Assembly (NCBI RefSeq): GCF_019207085.1
Contig: NZ_JAATOM010000004.1
Coordinates: 1-64,000 of the forward strand
Source of the DNA: Variovorax sp. dw_308
GTDB taxonomy: Bacteria > Pseudomonadota > Gammaproteobacteria > Burkholderiales > Burkholderiaceae_C
DNA length: 64,000 bases
Direction: 5' to 3'
The notes under the pieces were generated by a model that was not told the origin of the DNA, made no database searches, and worked only from the letters and a program-made list of their open reading frames with translations. Shown here piece by piece: positions 16,876 through 25,238 of this stretch; positions within the stretch are counted from its first letter, which is position 1; each line of letters opens with the position of its first letter. The position numbers and the translations under genes were made by a program.

Positions 16876-18213
16876 TCATCTTTCTGCTCGCACGATGCCG
16901 GCACGCTGCGTCGTGAAGAACATGAGCAGCGCGCCCGCCAGGGAAATTGCGCCCAGGATCGTCAGGCCCATGTAGATGCTGCCGGTGCTGGCCTTCATGG
17001 CGCCCACCAGCGTCGGGCTGACGAAGGCGCCGATGCCGCCCAGGCTGGTGATCAGCGCGATGCCGCCCGCCTTCGAGTCGCCCGGCAAGAAGCTCGGCGG
17101 AAGGGTCCAGAACACGACGAAGCTTCCGTAGGAGGCGGCTGCCGCCAGGGACAGCAGCGCGATCGACAGCGCCACGCTGTGATGGGCCAGCGGCAACAGC
17201 GCGAAGCAGAGCGTGACCACGGCGCAACTCGCCGCCAGGTGCCAGCGACGCTCCATCTTGCGGTCGGAGCTGTACCCGATGAAATACGTACCCAGCGCGC
17301 CGGCCAGGAACACCAGGCTCGACAGCCAGCCGACATCCACCAGGTCTTTCACGCCGATGTCCCTGATGATGGTGGGCGCCCAGAAGCCGATGGCGTTGAA
17401 CGACACCAGCACGCAGAAGTACACGGCGATGCCCACGTAGACCTTGGGATTGGAAAGCGCGTTGCGCAAGCCGTGGCTCTTCTTGCCCGGTGCATTTTGT
17501 TCCTCCGCGGCAAGGTCGCCCAGCACGATGGCCTTCTCGCGTGTCGTCAGCCATGCGGCATCGGCGGGCTTGTCGCACAGGAAGCAGTACGCGACCACGC
17601 CGAGGATCACCGCCGGCATCCCTTCCAGCAGGAACAGCCACTGCCAGCCGTGCAGGCCGTGCAGGCCCGACAGGTGCACCATGATCCACGTCGACACCGG
17701 TCCGCCGATGATGCCCGCGGCCGCCGCGCCCATCATGAAGAAGCCCGTGACGCGGCCACGGCGCGCCGACGGAAACCAGCACGTCAGGAAGTAGATGACG
17801 CCGGGGAAGAAGCCGGCCTCGGCAGCGCCCAGGAAGAAGCGCATGACGTAGAAGGCCGTCGGCGAATTCACGAACATCATCGCGCTCGAGATCAGTCCCC
17901 ACAGCACCATGATGCGCAGTAGCGTGCGGCGCGCGCCGATGCGCTGCATCAGCACGTTGCTCGGCACCTCGAAGAGCACGTAGCCGACGAAGAACAGCCC
18001 CGCGCCCAGGCCGTAGGCCGCCTCGCTGAAGCCCAGGTCGTTCATGAACTGCAGCTTGGCGAAGCTGATGTTGGCGCGGTCGAGGTACGAGACGATGTAG
18101 CAGATGATCAGGAACGGCATGAGCCGCCAGGTCACCTTGCGATAGGTCTGCTCGACCTCGCTGGCGGCCAGGGTTGCACCCATCGGCGATGGGTGGGTTT
18201 GTGCGATGGACAT
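16876..18213 (-). CDS. MFS transporter, anion:cation symporter (ACS) family
   Basis: This 445-residue twelve-helix permease is of the MFS ACS family, which imports organic anions such as phthalates, sugar acids and other carboxylates. I see SYLDRANISFAKLQF in helix 1, YVLFEVPSNVLMQRIGARR in the first cytoplasmic loop, GAAEAGFFPGVIYFLTCWFP, and DKPADAAWLTTREKAIV in the central loop, all typical. I chose ATG 18213, giving MSIAQTHPS. An upstream in-frame extension is Arg/Ser-rich and unlikely. It follows the acyl-CoA ligase gene by 55 bp on the same strand, so it probably imports the acid that the ligase and dehydrogenase process. The substrate cannot be read from sequence. Confidence 0.9.
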   Translation of the reverse strand: MSIAQTHPSPMGATLAASEVEQTYRKVTWRLMPFLIICYIVSYLDRANISFAKLQFMNDLGFSEAAYGLGAGLFFVGYVLFEVPSNVLMQRIGARRTLLRIMVLWGLISSAMMFVNSPTAFYVMRFFLGAAEAGFFPGVIYFLTCWFPSARRGRVTGFFMMGAAAAGIIGGPVSTWIMVHLSGLHGLHGWQWLFLLEGMPAVILGVVAYCFLCDKPADAAWLTTREKAIVLGDLAAEEQNAPGKKSHGLRNALSNPKVYVGIAVYFCVLVSFNAIGFWAPTIIRDIGVKDLVDVGWLSSLVFLAGALGTYFIGYSSDRKMERRWHLAASCAVVTLCFALLPLAHHSVALSIALLSLAAAASYGSFVVFWTLPPSFLPGDSKAGGIALITSLGGIGAFVSPTLVGAMKASTGSIYMGLTILGAISLAGALLMFFTTQRAGIVRAER

Positions 18214-18268
18214 GGGATTTGTCTCCGAATGGTTATGGGTCGATATGTCTGGTGTGGAACGGCCGGCT

Positions 18269-20473
18269 TCAGCGATCGGTGTGGGTCGCCGCGACCGTGA
18301 CTTCTGGCGATTGAGGCTCGGCGACTTGCGGATGCAGGCGCGGATGCAGGTGCGCCTGGACCAGCGGCTTGGCCAGCGCATCGCCGGCCCTCACGCCTTC
18401 GCCGGCCTTCTTCACGAAGAGCGGGTTGATGTCGAGTTCATGCACGACGTCGCGCAGGTCGATGGCCAGCGCGGACAGGTGCATGAGCGTGTCGACCACG
18501 GCGTCGATGTCCGCCCTGGCGCGACCGCGCGCGCCATCCAGGATCGGAAAGGCCCGCAGTTCGCGCAGCATCGCCTCGGCCTCCGACCGCACCAGCGGCG
18601 CGATACGGAAGCTCACGTCCTTCATGACCTCGGCATAGATGCCACCGAAGCCCACCATCACGGCCGGACCGAACAGCGGGTCGTTGTTGACGCCGAGGAT
18701 GAGTTCGTGCGCGTCGCCGACCATCTCCTGCACCAGCACGCCGTCGAGCGCGGCTTGCGGCGCATGGGCCCTGGCATTGCGCATGATCTCGTCGAAGGCA
18801 AGCGCCACCGCGTCGTCGCCTTGCACGCCCAGGCGCACGCCGCCGGCCTCGGTCTTGTGCGGGATGTCGGTCGACTGGATTTTCATGACGACCGGCGCGT
18901 CCATGGCTCCGGCCATTCGGACCGCCTCCGATGCGTTCGCCGCCAGCGCTTCCTGCGTCGCACGGATGCCATAGGCGCTCAGCACGTGCTTGGCCTCGTA
19001 CTCGGTGAGGTCGGTGTTGCGGCCGACGATGGCGCCGCGCACCTCGGGCCGATGGAGGACGAGCGGCTTCTCGCCCGACTGCCGGCCGATGCGCGTGCGT
19101 GCCGCCTCGAAGGCCCACAGCGCGCTGGCGCCGCGCGCACAACGCACCGGCGACTGGTAGCGCGGGATGCCGGCCGCGTCGAGGATGTCGTAGGCCTCCT
19201 GCACGTTGGCCGGGTCGGCATTCCACGCCACGAGGATCGGCATGTCGCGCTCCTGCGAGACGCGGACGATCTCGCGGGCCAGCTCCACGGCCAGCTTGCC
19301 GCCGGCGGCCGCGAGCGCCAGGCCGATCATGTCGACGTTCGGATCATCGGCCAGCTTCTCGAGCGTCACCTTCAGCAGGCCGGCATCGGCCAGCAGGCTC
19401 GCCGTCACGTCCAGGGGATTCGCCACCGCCGCGAACGAAGGCAGCACCTGCTTCAGCGCGCTCACGGTCGATGCGTCGAGTGCCGGCAGCTGCAGGCCGC
19501 CGTCGGAAGCACCGTCCGCCATCGCGATGCCGGCGCCGCCGGAGATCGTGACGACAGCGAGTCGATTGCCCTTGGGAAAGCGCCTCGGCAGCAGCGCCTT
19601 GGCGCAGTCCGCCAGGTCGCCGACATCGTTCACCTCGATGATGCCGGCCTGCCTGAAGGCGGCTCGGTACAGCGCCATCGCGCCGCCGAGGTTGGCCGTG
19701 TGCGACGCGGCGGCCCTGGCGCCCGCTTCCGATGTGCCCACCTTCCAGACGAGCATCGGCTTGCCCGCACGCAGCGCGCGCTGGCCGATGCCCACGAGCC
19801 GGTGCGCATCCTGGAAGCCCTCCACATAGCCCGCGATGACATGCGTCTGCGGGTCGTCGATCATCGCGTCCATGAAGTCGAGCGAGGTCGTCACCGACTC
19901 GTTGCCGGTCGACACATAGTGACGAAAGCCGATGCCTTCCTGGCTGGCCAGCATCACGATCGAATTGCCGAAGGCGCCGCTCTGCGAGGTCAGGCTGAGA
20001 TGGCCCGCCGGATAGGTCGCTCCGTACGGCGCGCCGAAGCCCACATGGATGCCATCGCTGATGTTCATGTAGCCCTGGCAGTTGGGTCCGATCACGCGCA
20101 TGCCGAATTCGCGGGCCGTGGCGGCGATGTTGCGCTGCGCCTGTGCGCCTTCCTCGCCCGCCTCGGCAAAGCCCGAGGAAAGGATCACCGCGAACCGGCA
20201 GCCCTTGCGGCCCAGGTCGGCCAGCGCGCCGGCCACGCGCCTGGCCGCGACGGCGATCACCGCGACATCCGGCGCGATGGGCAGCGAGGCGACATCCGGA
20301 TAGCAGCGGTGACCCGCCACTTCCGAATAGCGCGGGTTCACGGGCAGGATCTCGCCCGGATAGCCCTTGGCCATGAGATGCGCGATCGGCTGCCCGCTGA
20401 TGGACGCGAGGTCCTGCGATGCGCCGATGACGGCAACGGAGCGAGGGTTGAAGAATGGGTTGAACGAAGACAT
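18269..20473 (-). CDS. ADP-forming acyl-CoA synthetase-like protein (fused CoA-binding/ATP-grasp)
   Basis: This 734-residue protein has the fused alpha-beta layout of acetate-CoA ligase (ADP-forming)-type enzymes. An N-terminal CoA-binding Rossmann domain starts NPRSVAVIGAS. A succinyl-CoA-ligase-like domain follows, with IGPNCQGYMNISDG and the phospho-histidine region GARAAASHTANLGG. The C-terminal ATP-grasp domain has LTEYEAKHVLSAYGI, VVMKIQSTDIPHKTEAGGV, EMVGDAHELILGVNNDPLFG and VHELDINPLFV. It should activate a carboxylic acid to its CoA thioester. The ATG at 20473 has AGGAAAC upstream. It is flanked in operon by acyl-CoA dehydrogenase (upstream) and the MFS importer (downstream), consistent with uptake, activation and alpha,beta-oxidation of one acid. 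Confidence 0.88.
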   Translation of the reverse strand: MSSFNPFFNPRSVAVIGASQDLASISGQPIAHLMAKGYPGEILPVNPRYSEVAGHRCYPDVASLPIAPDVAVIAVAARRVAGALADLGRKGCRFAVILSSGFAEAGEEGAQAQRNIAATAREFGMRVIGPNCQGYMNISDGIHVGFGAPYGATYPAGHLSLTSQSGAFGNSIVMLASQEGIGFRHYVSTGNESVTTSLDFMDAMIDDPQTHVIAGYVEGFQDAHRLVGIGQRALRAGKPMLVWKVGTSEAGARAAASHTANLGGAMALYRAAFRQAGIIEVNDVGDLADCAKALLPRRFPKGNRLAVVTISGGAGIAMADGASDGGLQLPALDASTVSALKQVLPSFAAVANPLDVTASLLADAGLLKVTLEKLADDPNVDMIGLALAAAGGKLAVELAREIVRVSQERDMPILVAWNADPANVQEAYDILDAAGIPRYQSPVRCARGASALWAFEAARTRIGRQSGEKPLVLHRPEVRGAIVGRNTDLTEYEAKHVLSAYGIRATQEALAANASEAVRMAGAMDAPVVMKIQSTDIPHKTEAGGVRLGVQGDDAVALAFDEIMRNARAHAPQAALDGVLVQEMVGDAHELILGVNNDPLFGPAVMVGFGGIYAEVMKDVSFRIAPLVRSEAEAMLRELRAFPILDGARGRARADIDAVVDTLMHLSALAIDLRDVVHELDINPLFVKKAGEGVRAGDALAKPLVQAHLHPRLHPQVAEPQSPEVTVAATHTDR

Positions 20474-20604
20474 GGGGTTTCCTGGAAAGACGGCGCACAG
20501 GGGCACCCGGTCTGCCTTGCCGCGCTGGCGAGACCGGGGGAGGGCGACGCAGCAGTCGGTCGCCGGGGTTCGTGAGTCAGGCCCGCGTGAACAGGCCTTG
20601 CGGG

Positions 20605-21771
20605 TCAGGCCGTGAGGTCGTGGCCTGCGGCGCTGAAGGTGCGCTTCGCGATGTTGATCTGGTGGATCTGGCTGGTGCCTTCGTAGAGCCTGAACAGCCG
20701 CACGTCGCGGTAGAAGCGCTCGATGCTGTTGTCGGAGATGAAGCCGTAGCCGCCGAGCATCTGCACGCAGCGGTCGGCGACGCGTCCGCACATCTCCGAA
20801 GCGAAGTACTTGCAGATGGATGCTTCCATCGTCACGTCCTTGCCTTCGTCGCGCTTGCGGGCCGTCTCGAGGACGAGCGCGCGTGCCGCATGGATCTCGG
20901 TCTGGCAGTCCGCGATCAGCGCCTGCACCAGCTGGAAGGCACCCACGGGCTGCCCGAACTGCTTGCGGCTGGCGGTGTGTGCGATCGCGTCGTCGAGCAT
21001 GCGGATGGCCGGGCCGATGCACAGCGCGGCCAGGTGGATGCGCTGCTTGTTCAGCACTTTCATCGCCGTGCGGAAACCCTTGCCCTCTTCGCCGCCGATC
21101 AGGTTGGCGGCGGGCACGCGGCAGTTGTCGAAGTGCACCTCGGACACCGGCGAGCCCGCCTGTCCCATCTTGCTGTAGGGCTTGCCGGTGCTCAGGCCCG
21201 GCGTCTCGCGCTCCACCAGGAAGGCCGACACGCCGCTTGCGCCAGGGTTGTCCGGCGCGGTGCGCGCCATCACGGTGAACAGGCCGGCGATGGGCGCGTT
21301 GGTGATGAAGCACTTGGTGCCGTTGAGGACGTAGTGGTCGCCGTCGCGCACGGCCGTCGTGCGCAGGGCCGTCGCGTCCGAGCCCGCCTCGGGTTCGGTG
21401 AGCGCGAAGCAGCCGGTCAGCTTGCCGCTCGCCATGTCGGGCAGGTAGCGGCGCTTCTGCGCTTCCGAGCCTTCCGCCACCAGCGCCTCGGAGCCGATGC
21501 CGGTGTTGGTGCCGACGCGGGCACGAAACGCCACCGAGCATTGCGACAACTCCATCGCGGCCAGCACCAGTTCCTCGGTGGTCATGCCGGCGCCGCCATA
21601 GGCCTCGGGAATCGAATAGCCGAACAGCCCGTTCGCGGCCATGTCGCTCACCACGTCGACTGGCACCTCGTCGGCGGCGGCCACGCGTGCCTCGTTGGGC
21701 ACCAGTCGCGTGCGGACGAAATCGCGCAGCTTGCCGATGAAAACCTCAAAACCCTGGGTGTCTCGAATCAT
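20605..21771 (-). CDS. Acyl-CoA dehydrogenase
   Basis: This FAD-dependent enzyme oxidises acyl-CoA to enoyl-CoA. The 388-residue protein has the family signatures CFALTEPEAGSDATALRTTA (flavin contact), GTKCFITNAPIAGLFTVMART, the middle beta-domain, and the C-terminal CVQMLGGYGFISDNSIERFY followed by RLYEGTSQIHQINIAKR. The usual catalytic glutamate position is in LYEGTSQI. The ATG at 21771 has an AGGAG sequence just upstream. It is the first gene of the minus-strand catabolic operon and is divergent from two IclR regulators across an 90-bp gap, which likely control it. Confidence 0.93.
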   Translation of the reverse strand: MIRDTQGFEVFIGKLRDFVRTRLVPNEARVAAADEVPVDVVSDMAANGLFGYSIPEAYGGAGMTTEELVLAAMELSQCSVAFRARVGTNTGIGSEALVAEGSEAQKRRYLPDMASGKLTGCFALTEPEAGSDATALRTTAVRDGDHYVLNGTKCFITNAPIAGLFTVMARTAPDNPGASGVSAFLVERETPGLSTGKPYSKMGQAGSPVSEVHFDNCRVPAANLIGGEEGKGFRTAMKVLNKQRIHLAALCIGPAIRMLDDAIAHTASRKQFGQPVGAFQLVQALIADCQTEIHAARALVLETARKRDEGKDVTMEASICKYFASEMCGRVADRCVQMLGGYGFISDNSIERFYRDVRLFRLYEGTSQIHQINIAKRTFSAAGHDLTA

Positions 21772-21861
21772 CTTTGTCTCCTGTCTGGTTGAGCCCGCGG
21801 TCACTGGGCCGGTGCAGGAAATGTAGGAGAATGCGAGCCTTTCAGAGCCGCGTGTTTCTCT

Positions 21862-22704
21862 ATGTTAAACACCATCCAACCGACCGCCGCGACGCATTTC
21901 CCATTGAAAACACCGCATCCTCCGCGCCACCAGATGTTCGCGACCAGCCTGGCCAATGGCCTGTCGATCATGAAATGCTTCAAGGTCGGCGAGCCTGCGC
22001 TCGGCAATCGCGAATTCGCCGAGCGAACCGGTTTGTCGAAGGCGACCGTGTCCCGCCTGACCTACACGCTGGGCGAACTCGGCTTCCTCAAGTACGACGC
22101 GGAGCACAGGCGCTACCGGCTGGGCTCGGCAACCTTGTCTGCGGGCTACCCCTTGCTCGCCAACATGACCATCCGGCAACTGGCGCGCCCGTTGATGAAG
22201 GCCCTGGCCGACCAGGCGCACGGATCGGTGTCGCTGGGCATGCGCGATCGCGCCGCCATGGTCTACGTCGAAACCTGCCGGGGCCATGAGTCGATCGCCT
22301 TCAGGCCGGACATCGGCGCATCGCTGCCGTTGCTGGACACCGCCATGGGCCGGGCCTGGCTGGCGGGCACCGACGAGGACCAGCGCCGCGAGGTGCTCCG
22401 GCAGATCCAGGCCGACGACCCGACTGCCTGGAAGACGCACGGCCGCGCAGTCCAGGATTCGCTGCGTCGCTTTGCCGACGCCGGCGCCTGCTTTTCGAAG
22501 GGCGATTGGCAGCAGGACATCCATGCCGTCGCCGTGCCGATGCGGCTGGAGGTCGACAGCGAAACCCTTGTCTTCACATGCGGCGTGCCCGCCGTGCTGT
22601 CGGGGCGCAGGATGCTGGAAGACGAGGTGGCGCCGGCATTGCAGCGCTTGGTGCGCGAAGTGGAAAGCGCCTGGCTTGCTCACCATGAAATTGCCGGGCT
22701 TTGA
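21862..22704 (+). CDS. IclR-family transcriptional regulator (first of a tandem pair)
   Basis: This 280-residue regulator has an N-terminal winged helix (SLANGLSIMKCFKVGEPALG, NREFAERTGLSKATVSRLTY, LGELGFLKYDAEHRRYRLG) and a C-terminal IclR ligand-binding domain (GSVSLGMRDRAAMVYVETC, ASLPLLDTAMGRAWLAG, HAVAVPM). An N-terminal extension of about 25 Pro/His-rich residues precedes the DNA-binding part, so a later start is possible. It is divergent from the acyl-CoA dehydrogenase operon. Its 3' end nearly touches a second IclR gene with strongly similar sequence, which suggests a tandem duplication. The effector is unknown. Confidence 0.88.
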   Translation: MLNTIQPTAATHFPLKTPHPPRHQMFATSLANGLSIMKCFKVGEPALGNREFAERTGLSKATVSRLTYTLGELGFLKYDAEHRRYRLGSATLSAGYPLLANMTIRQLARPLMKALADQAHGSVSLGMRDRAAMVYVETCRGHESIAFRPDIGASLPLLDTAMGRAWLAGTDEDQRREVLRQIQADDPTAWKTHGRAVQDSLRRFADAGACFSKGDWQQDIHAVAVPMRLEVDSETLVFTCGVPAVLSGRRMLEDEVAPALQRLVREVESAWLAHHEIAGL

Positions 22705-22723
22705 GCCGCCCGGACGACGCACC

Positions 22724-23506
22724 ATGCCCGCCGACGACCTCCCGCAGGACAAGCAGTTCGCCAGCACACTGGCCAACGGCCTCGAGTTGCTCCAGTGCTT
22801 CAAGCCGGGCGAGCCACTGCTCGGCAACAAGGAGTTCGTCGCCCGCACCGGGCTCGACAAGGCAACGGTGTCGCGCCTCTGCTTTACGCTGACCGCGCTG
22901 GGCTACCTGCGGCACGACATCAAGCTGGGCAAGTACCGCCTCGGCGCGGCCGTGTTGTCGATGGGCTATCCGTTGCTGGCCAGTATGATCCTGCGACAGG
23001 TGGCCAGGCCGCTGATGAACGAGTTGGCTGCCGAAGTGCGAGGCACCGTCGGCATCGGCATCCGGGACCGCGCCGAGATGGTCTACATGGATGCTGCCCG
23101 GTCGGAGGAAGGCGATGCGCCGCTCATCGACATCGGCGCATCGATGCCGCTGATCGCCACCGCCATCGGGCGCGCATGGCTCACCCGTGCCGACCCCATC
23201 GAACGCGAGTCCGCGCTCAACCAGATCAAGGTGCGATATCCCAAACTGTTCGCGGAGCATGCGCGGCGGCTGCCGCAAACGATGCGAGAGATGGCGTCGC
23301 GCGGCTACTGCACGAATCCGGGCTACTTCCAGCCGGACCGGCTGGCGGTCGCGGTGCCGATGTCCAGGCTGGTCAATTCGGAGATCGTGGTCTTCAACTG
23401 CACCGTACCCGCGGCCCAGGCCGCGACACCCGACACGCAACAGCGCGTGGGGCTGCGTCTGGTGACGCTGGTGCGCAGCGTCGAGGTGGCGCTGGGACTG
23501 CGGTAG
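22724..23506 (+). CDS. IclR-family transcriptional regulator (second of a tandem pair)
   Basis: This 260-residue protein parallels its upstream neighbour: STLANGLELLQCFKPGEPLL, NKEFVARTGLDKATVSRLCF and LGYLRHDIKLGKYRLG form the winged helix, and GIGIRDRAEMVYMDAA and ASMPLIATAIGRAWL belong to the ligand-binding domain. The two proteins look like close paralogs, but the ligand-domain loops differ (for example RSEEGDAPLIDIG against RGHESIAFRPDIG), so they may sense different compounds. I chose ATG 22724, which matches normal IclR length. ATG 22685 is also in frame and would overlap the upstream gene. The pair is divergent from the catabolic operon. Confidence 0.85.
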   Translation: MPADDLPQDKQFASTLANGLELLQCFKPGEPLLGNKEFVARTGLDKATVSRLCFTLTALGYLRHDIKLGKYRLGAAVLSMGYPLLASMILRQVARPLMNELAAEVRGTVGIGIRDRAEMVYMDAARSEEGDAPLIDIGASMPLIATAIGRAWLTRADPIERESALNQIKVRYPKLFAEHARRLPQTMREMASRGYCTNPGYFQPDRLAVAVPMSRLVNSEIVVFNCTVPAAQAATPDTQQRVGLRLVTLVRSVEVALGLR

Positions 23507-23525
23507 GCACAGCGGTGCCGACCGC

Positions 23526-24332
23526 TCAGCCCAGCAGGTTGCGCAGCGACGCCTCGACCGCCGCGGCCGTGGCAATGGGCTTTTCCATCGGGAACAGGTG
23601 CGTGCCGTCGAGCATGCTGATGCGCCCGTGCGTGACCTTCTCGGTCATCAACATCCCCGCGGCCTTCATCTCGCGCGACTGGCGACCGCCGATGAAGGCG
23701 ACCGGGCACTTGAGCGGATGACGTCGCAGCAGGCTGCCCAGGTTGTGCGGAACGGTGTCGTAGATGGCCGTCTCGACATCGCGGTCGAAACTGAGCACGC
23801 GCGAGTCTTCCGCATCCAGCGTGCCGTGGTCGATGTAGTCGTGCAGCACCTGCTCGTCCCACCTGGCAAAGGCCTTCTTGGTGCGGAAGTGCTCGAACAC
23901 CTCGTCGCGATGGGCCCAGGTGGTGCGGCGCTTGCGGCTCACCACGCTGGGCGACATGGCCCGCATGAAGGGCGAGAGCTTGGCCAGGCTCAGCGTGTCG
24001 GCGCGCCAGCCGCCGATGAGCGGCGAGTCGAGCAGCAGCACGCCTTTCGCGAGTTCAGGATGCTGGGCCGCGCACATCAGGCTCAGGAACCCGCCGAGCG
24101 AGTGGCCGACCAGGAACACCGGGCCGCCCTTTTTCTTGCCGATCCGCGCCTTCGTGAAGTCGGCGAGTTGCTGCACCAGGTTCGGCCAGTTGTCCGTGAC
24201 CGGGTACTTCGGGTCGTGCCCGAATTTCTCGATGGCATCGACCTCGAAGCCGCGATTGCGCAGGCTGTCGAGCATCACCCGGTAGGTGCTGGCCGGGAAA
24301 CTGTTGCCGTGGGAGAAGACGATGGAAGGCAT
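23526..24332 (-). CDS. Alpha/beta-hydrolase fold protein
   Basis: This 268-residue protein has the alpha/beta-hydrolase core. The N terminus PSIVFSHGNSFPASTYRVML gives the oxyanion-hole HGN motif. The nucleophile elbow is VGHSLGGFLSL with the serine near residue 95, and the C-terminal catalytic histidine is probably in MLDGTHLFPMEKP. The likely acid residue lies in the last third near the CPVAFIGGR strand. Substrate is not predictable; esterase or lipase-like activity is the default. It is the last gene of a minus-strand set behind the Anbu-like protease, with a 45-bp gap. Confidence 0.85.
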   Translation of the reverse strand: MPSIVFSHGNSFPASTYRVMLDSLRNRGFEVDAIEKFGHDPKYPVTDNWPNLVQQLADFTKARIGKKKGGPVFLVGHSLGGFLSLMCAAQHPELAKGVLLLDSPLIGGWRADTLSLAKLSPFMRAMSPSVVSRKRRTTWAHRDEVFEHFRTKKAFARWDEQVLHDYIDHGTLDAEDSRVLSFDRDVETAIYDTVPHNLGSLLRRHPLKCPVAFIGGRQSREMKAAGMLMTEKVTHGRISMLDGTHLFPMEKPIATAAAVEASLRNLLG

Positions 24333-24377
24333 ATGTTGTTCGCCCGTTCGCCGGGCGCGCCCGAACGGTACCGGGAC

Positions 24378-25205
24378 TCAGATCAGTTTTTCTTCAGGCG
24401 TGGAGATCTTGCGCAGCGCGCCGTGGCGCGCGGCCGGCATCTTCAGGGGATGCGCGGAAGCCGAGTCGTCCCACACCGGGTCCTCGATGCTGTCGAACAC
24501 CTCGCGCAGCTTCTGGCCCCAGCTGTTGTGCATCATGCGGTAGTAGGGGTTCTCGGCATCGATGCAGATCACGCGATCGGTCTGCAGCTTGTTGGCCTCG
24601 TAGACGACCAGGTCGAGCGGCAGGCCGACCGAGAGGTTCGACTTCATGGTCGAGTCCATCGACACCAGCGCGCACTTGGCTGCCTCGTCCAGCGGCGTCT
24701 CGGGCGTGAGCACGCGGTCGAGCACCGGCTTGCCGTACTTCGATTCGCCGACCTGGAAGTAGGGCGTCTCGGTCGTGGCCTCGATGAAATTGCCGGCCGA
24801 GTAGACGAGGAACAGGCGCATGCCCTCGCCCTTGACCTGGCCGCCGAAGATGAAGGACACGTTGAAGTCCAGGCCGGCATGCTTCAGCGCCTCGGCATCG
24901 CGGTCGTACACATGGCGCACGGCCGAGCCGAGCACGCGCGCCGCGTCGAACATGCTCTTCGCGTTCCAGATCGTGATCGGTGGCCCGCCGTTGGCCTCCT
25001 GCAGTTCCTCGATCTGCAGGATCTCGCGCACGGATTGCGAAATGCTCAGGTTGCCCGCCGACAGCAGCACCATGAAGCGGTCGCCCGGCTGCTCGTAGCA
25101 GATCATCTTGCGAAAGGTGCTGATGTGGTCCACACCCGCGTTGGTGCGCGAGTCGGAGAGGAACACCAGGCCGGCGTTCAGTTTGATGCCTACGCAATAT
25201 GTCAT
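24378..25205 (-). CDS. Proteasome-like protease, Anbu-type
   Basis: This 275-residue protein is a bacterial proteasome beta-like hydrolase of the Anbu type. It begins MTYCVGIKLNAGLVFLSDSR, so removal of Met1 would expose Thr2 as the N-terminal nucleophile, with the family hallmark SDSRTNAGVDHISTFRKM right after. Later motifs are VLLSAGNLSISQSVREIL, FIFGGQVKGEGMRLFLVYSA and ALVSMDSTMKSNLSVGLPLD. Length and start fit the family. Elsewhere Anbu genes usually sit with an alpha-E protein, a circularly permuted ATP-grasp and a transglutaminase; none is here. Instead the gene lies between mutS (33 bp upstream) and an alpha/beta hydrolase. Its cellular substrates are unknown. Confidence 0.88.
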   Translation of the reverse strand: MTYCVGIKLNAGLVFLSDSRTNAGVDHISTFRKMICYEQPGDRFMVLLSAGNLSISQSVREILQIEELQEANGGPPITIWNAKSMFDAARVLGSAVRHVYDRDAEALKHAGLDFNVSFIFGGQVKGEGMRLFLVYSAGNFIEATTETPYFQVGESKYGKPVLDRVLTPETPLDEAAKCALVSMDSTMKSNLSVGLPLDLVVYEANKLQTDRVICIDAENPYYRMMHNSWGQKLREVFDSIEDPVWDDSASAHPLKMPAARHGALRKISTPEEKLI

Positions 25206-25238
25206 GAGCAGTCTCTGTGCACGAAACGGGCCCGTTTG

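Noticed and set aside
18206..20575. Plus-strand open frame of 789 codons opposite the CoA ligase
   Set aside because: Same antisense shadow pattern. The minus-strand protein has CoA-binding and ATP-grasp motifs.
20474..20604. Extra gene between the CoA ligase and acyl-CoA dehydrogenase
   Set aside because: This 131-bp spacer holds only the ligase ribosome binding site and GC-rich filler. No frame with a start signal was seen.
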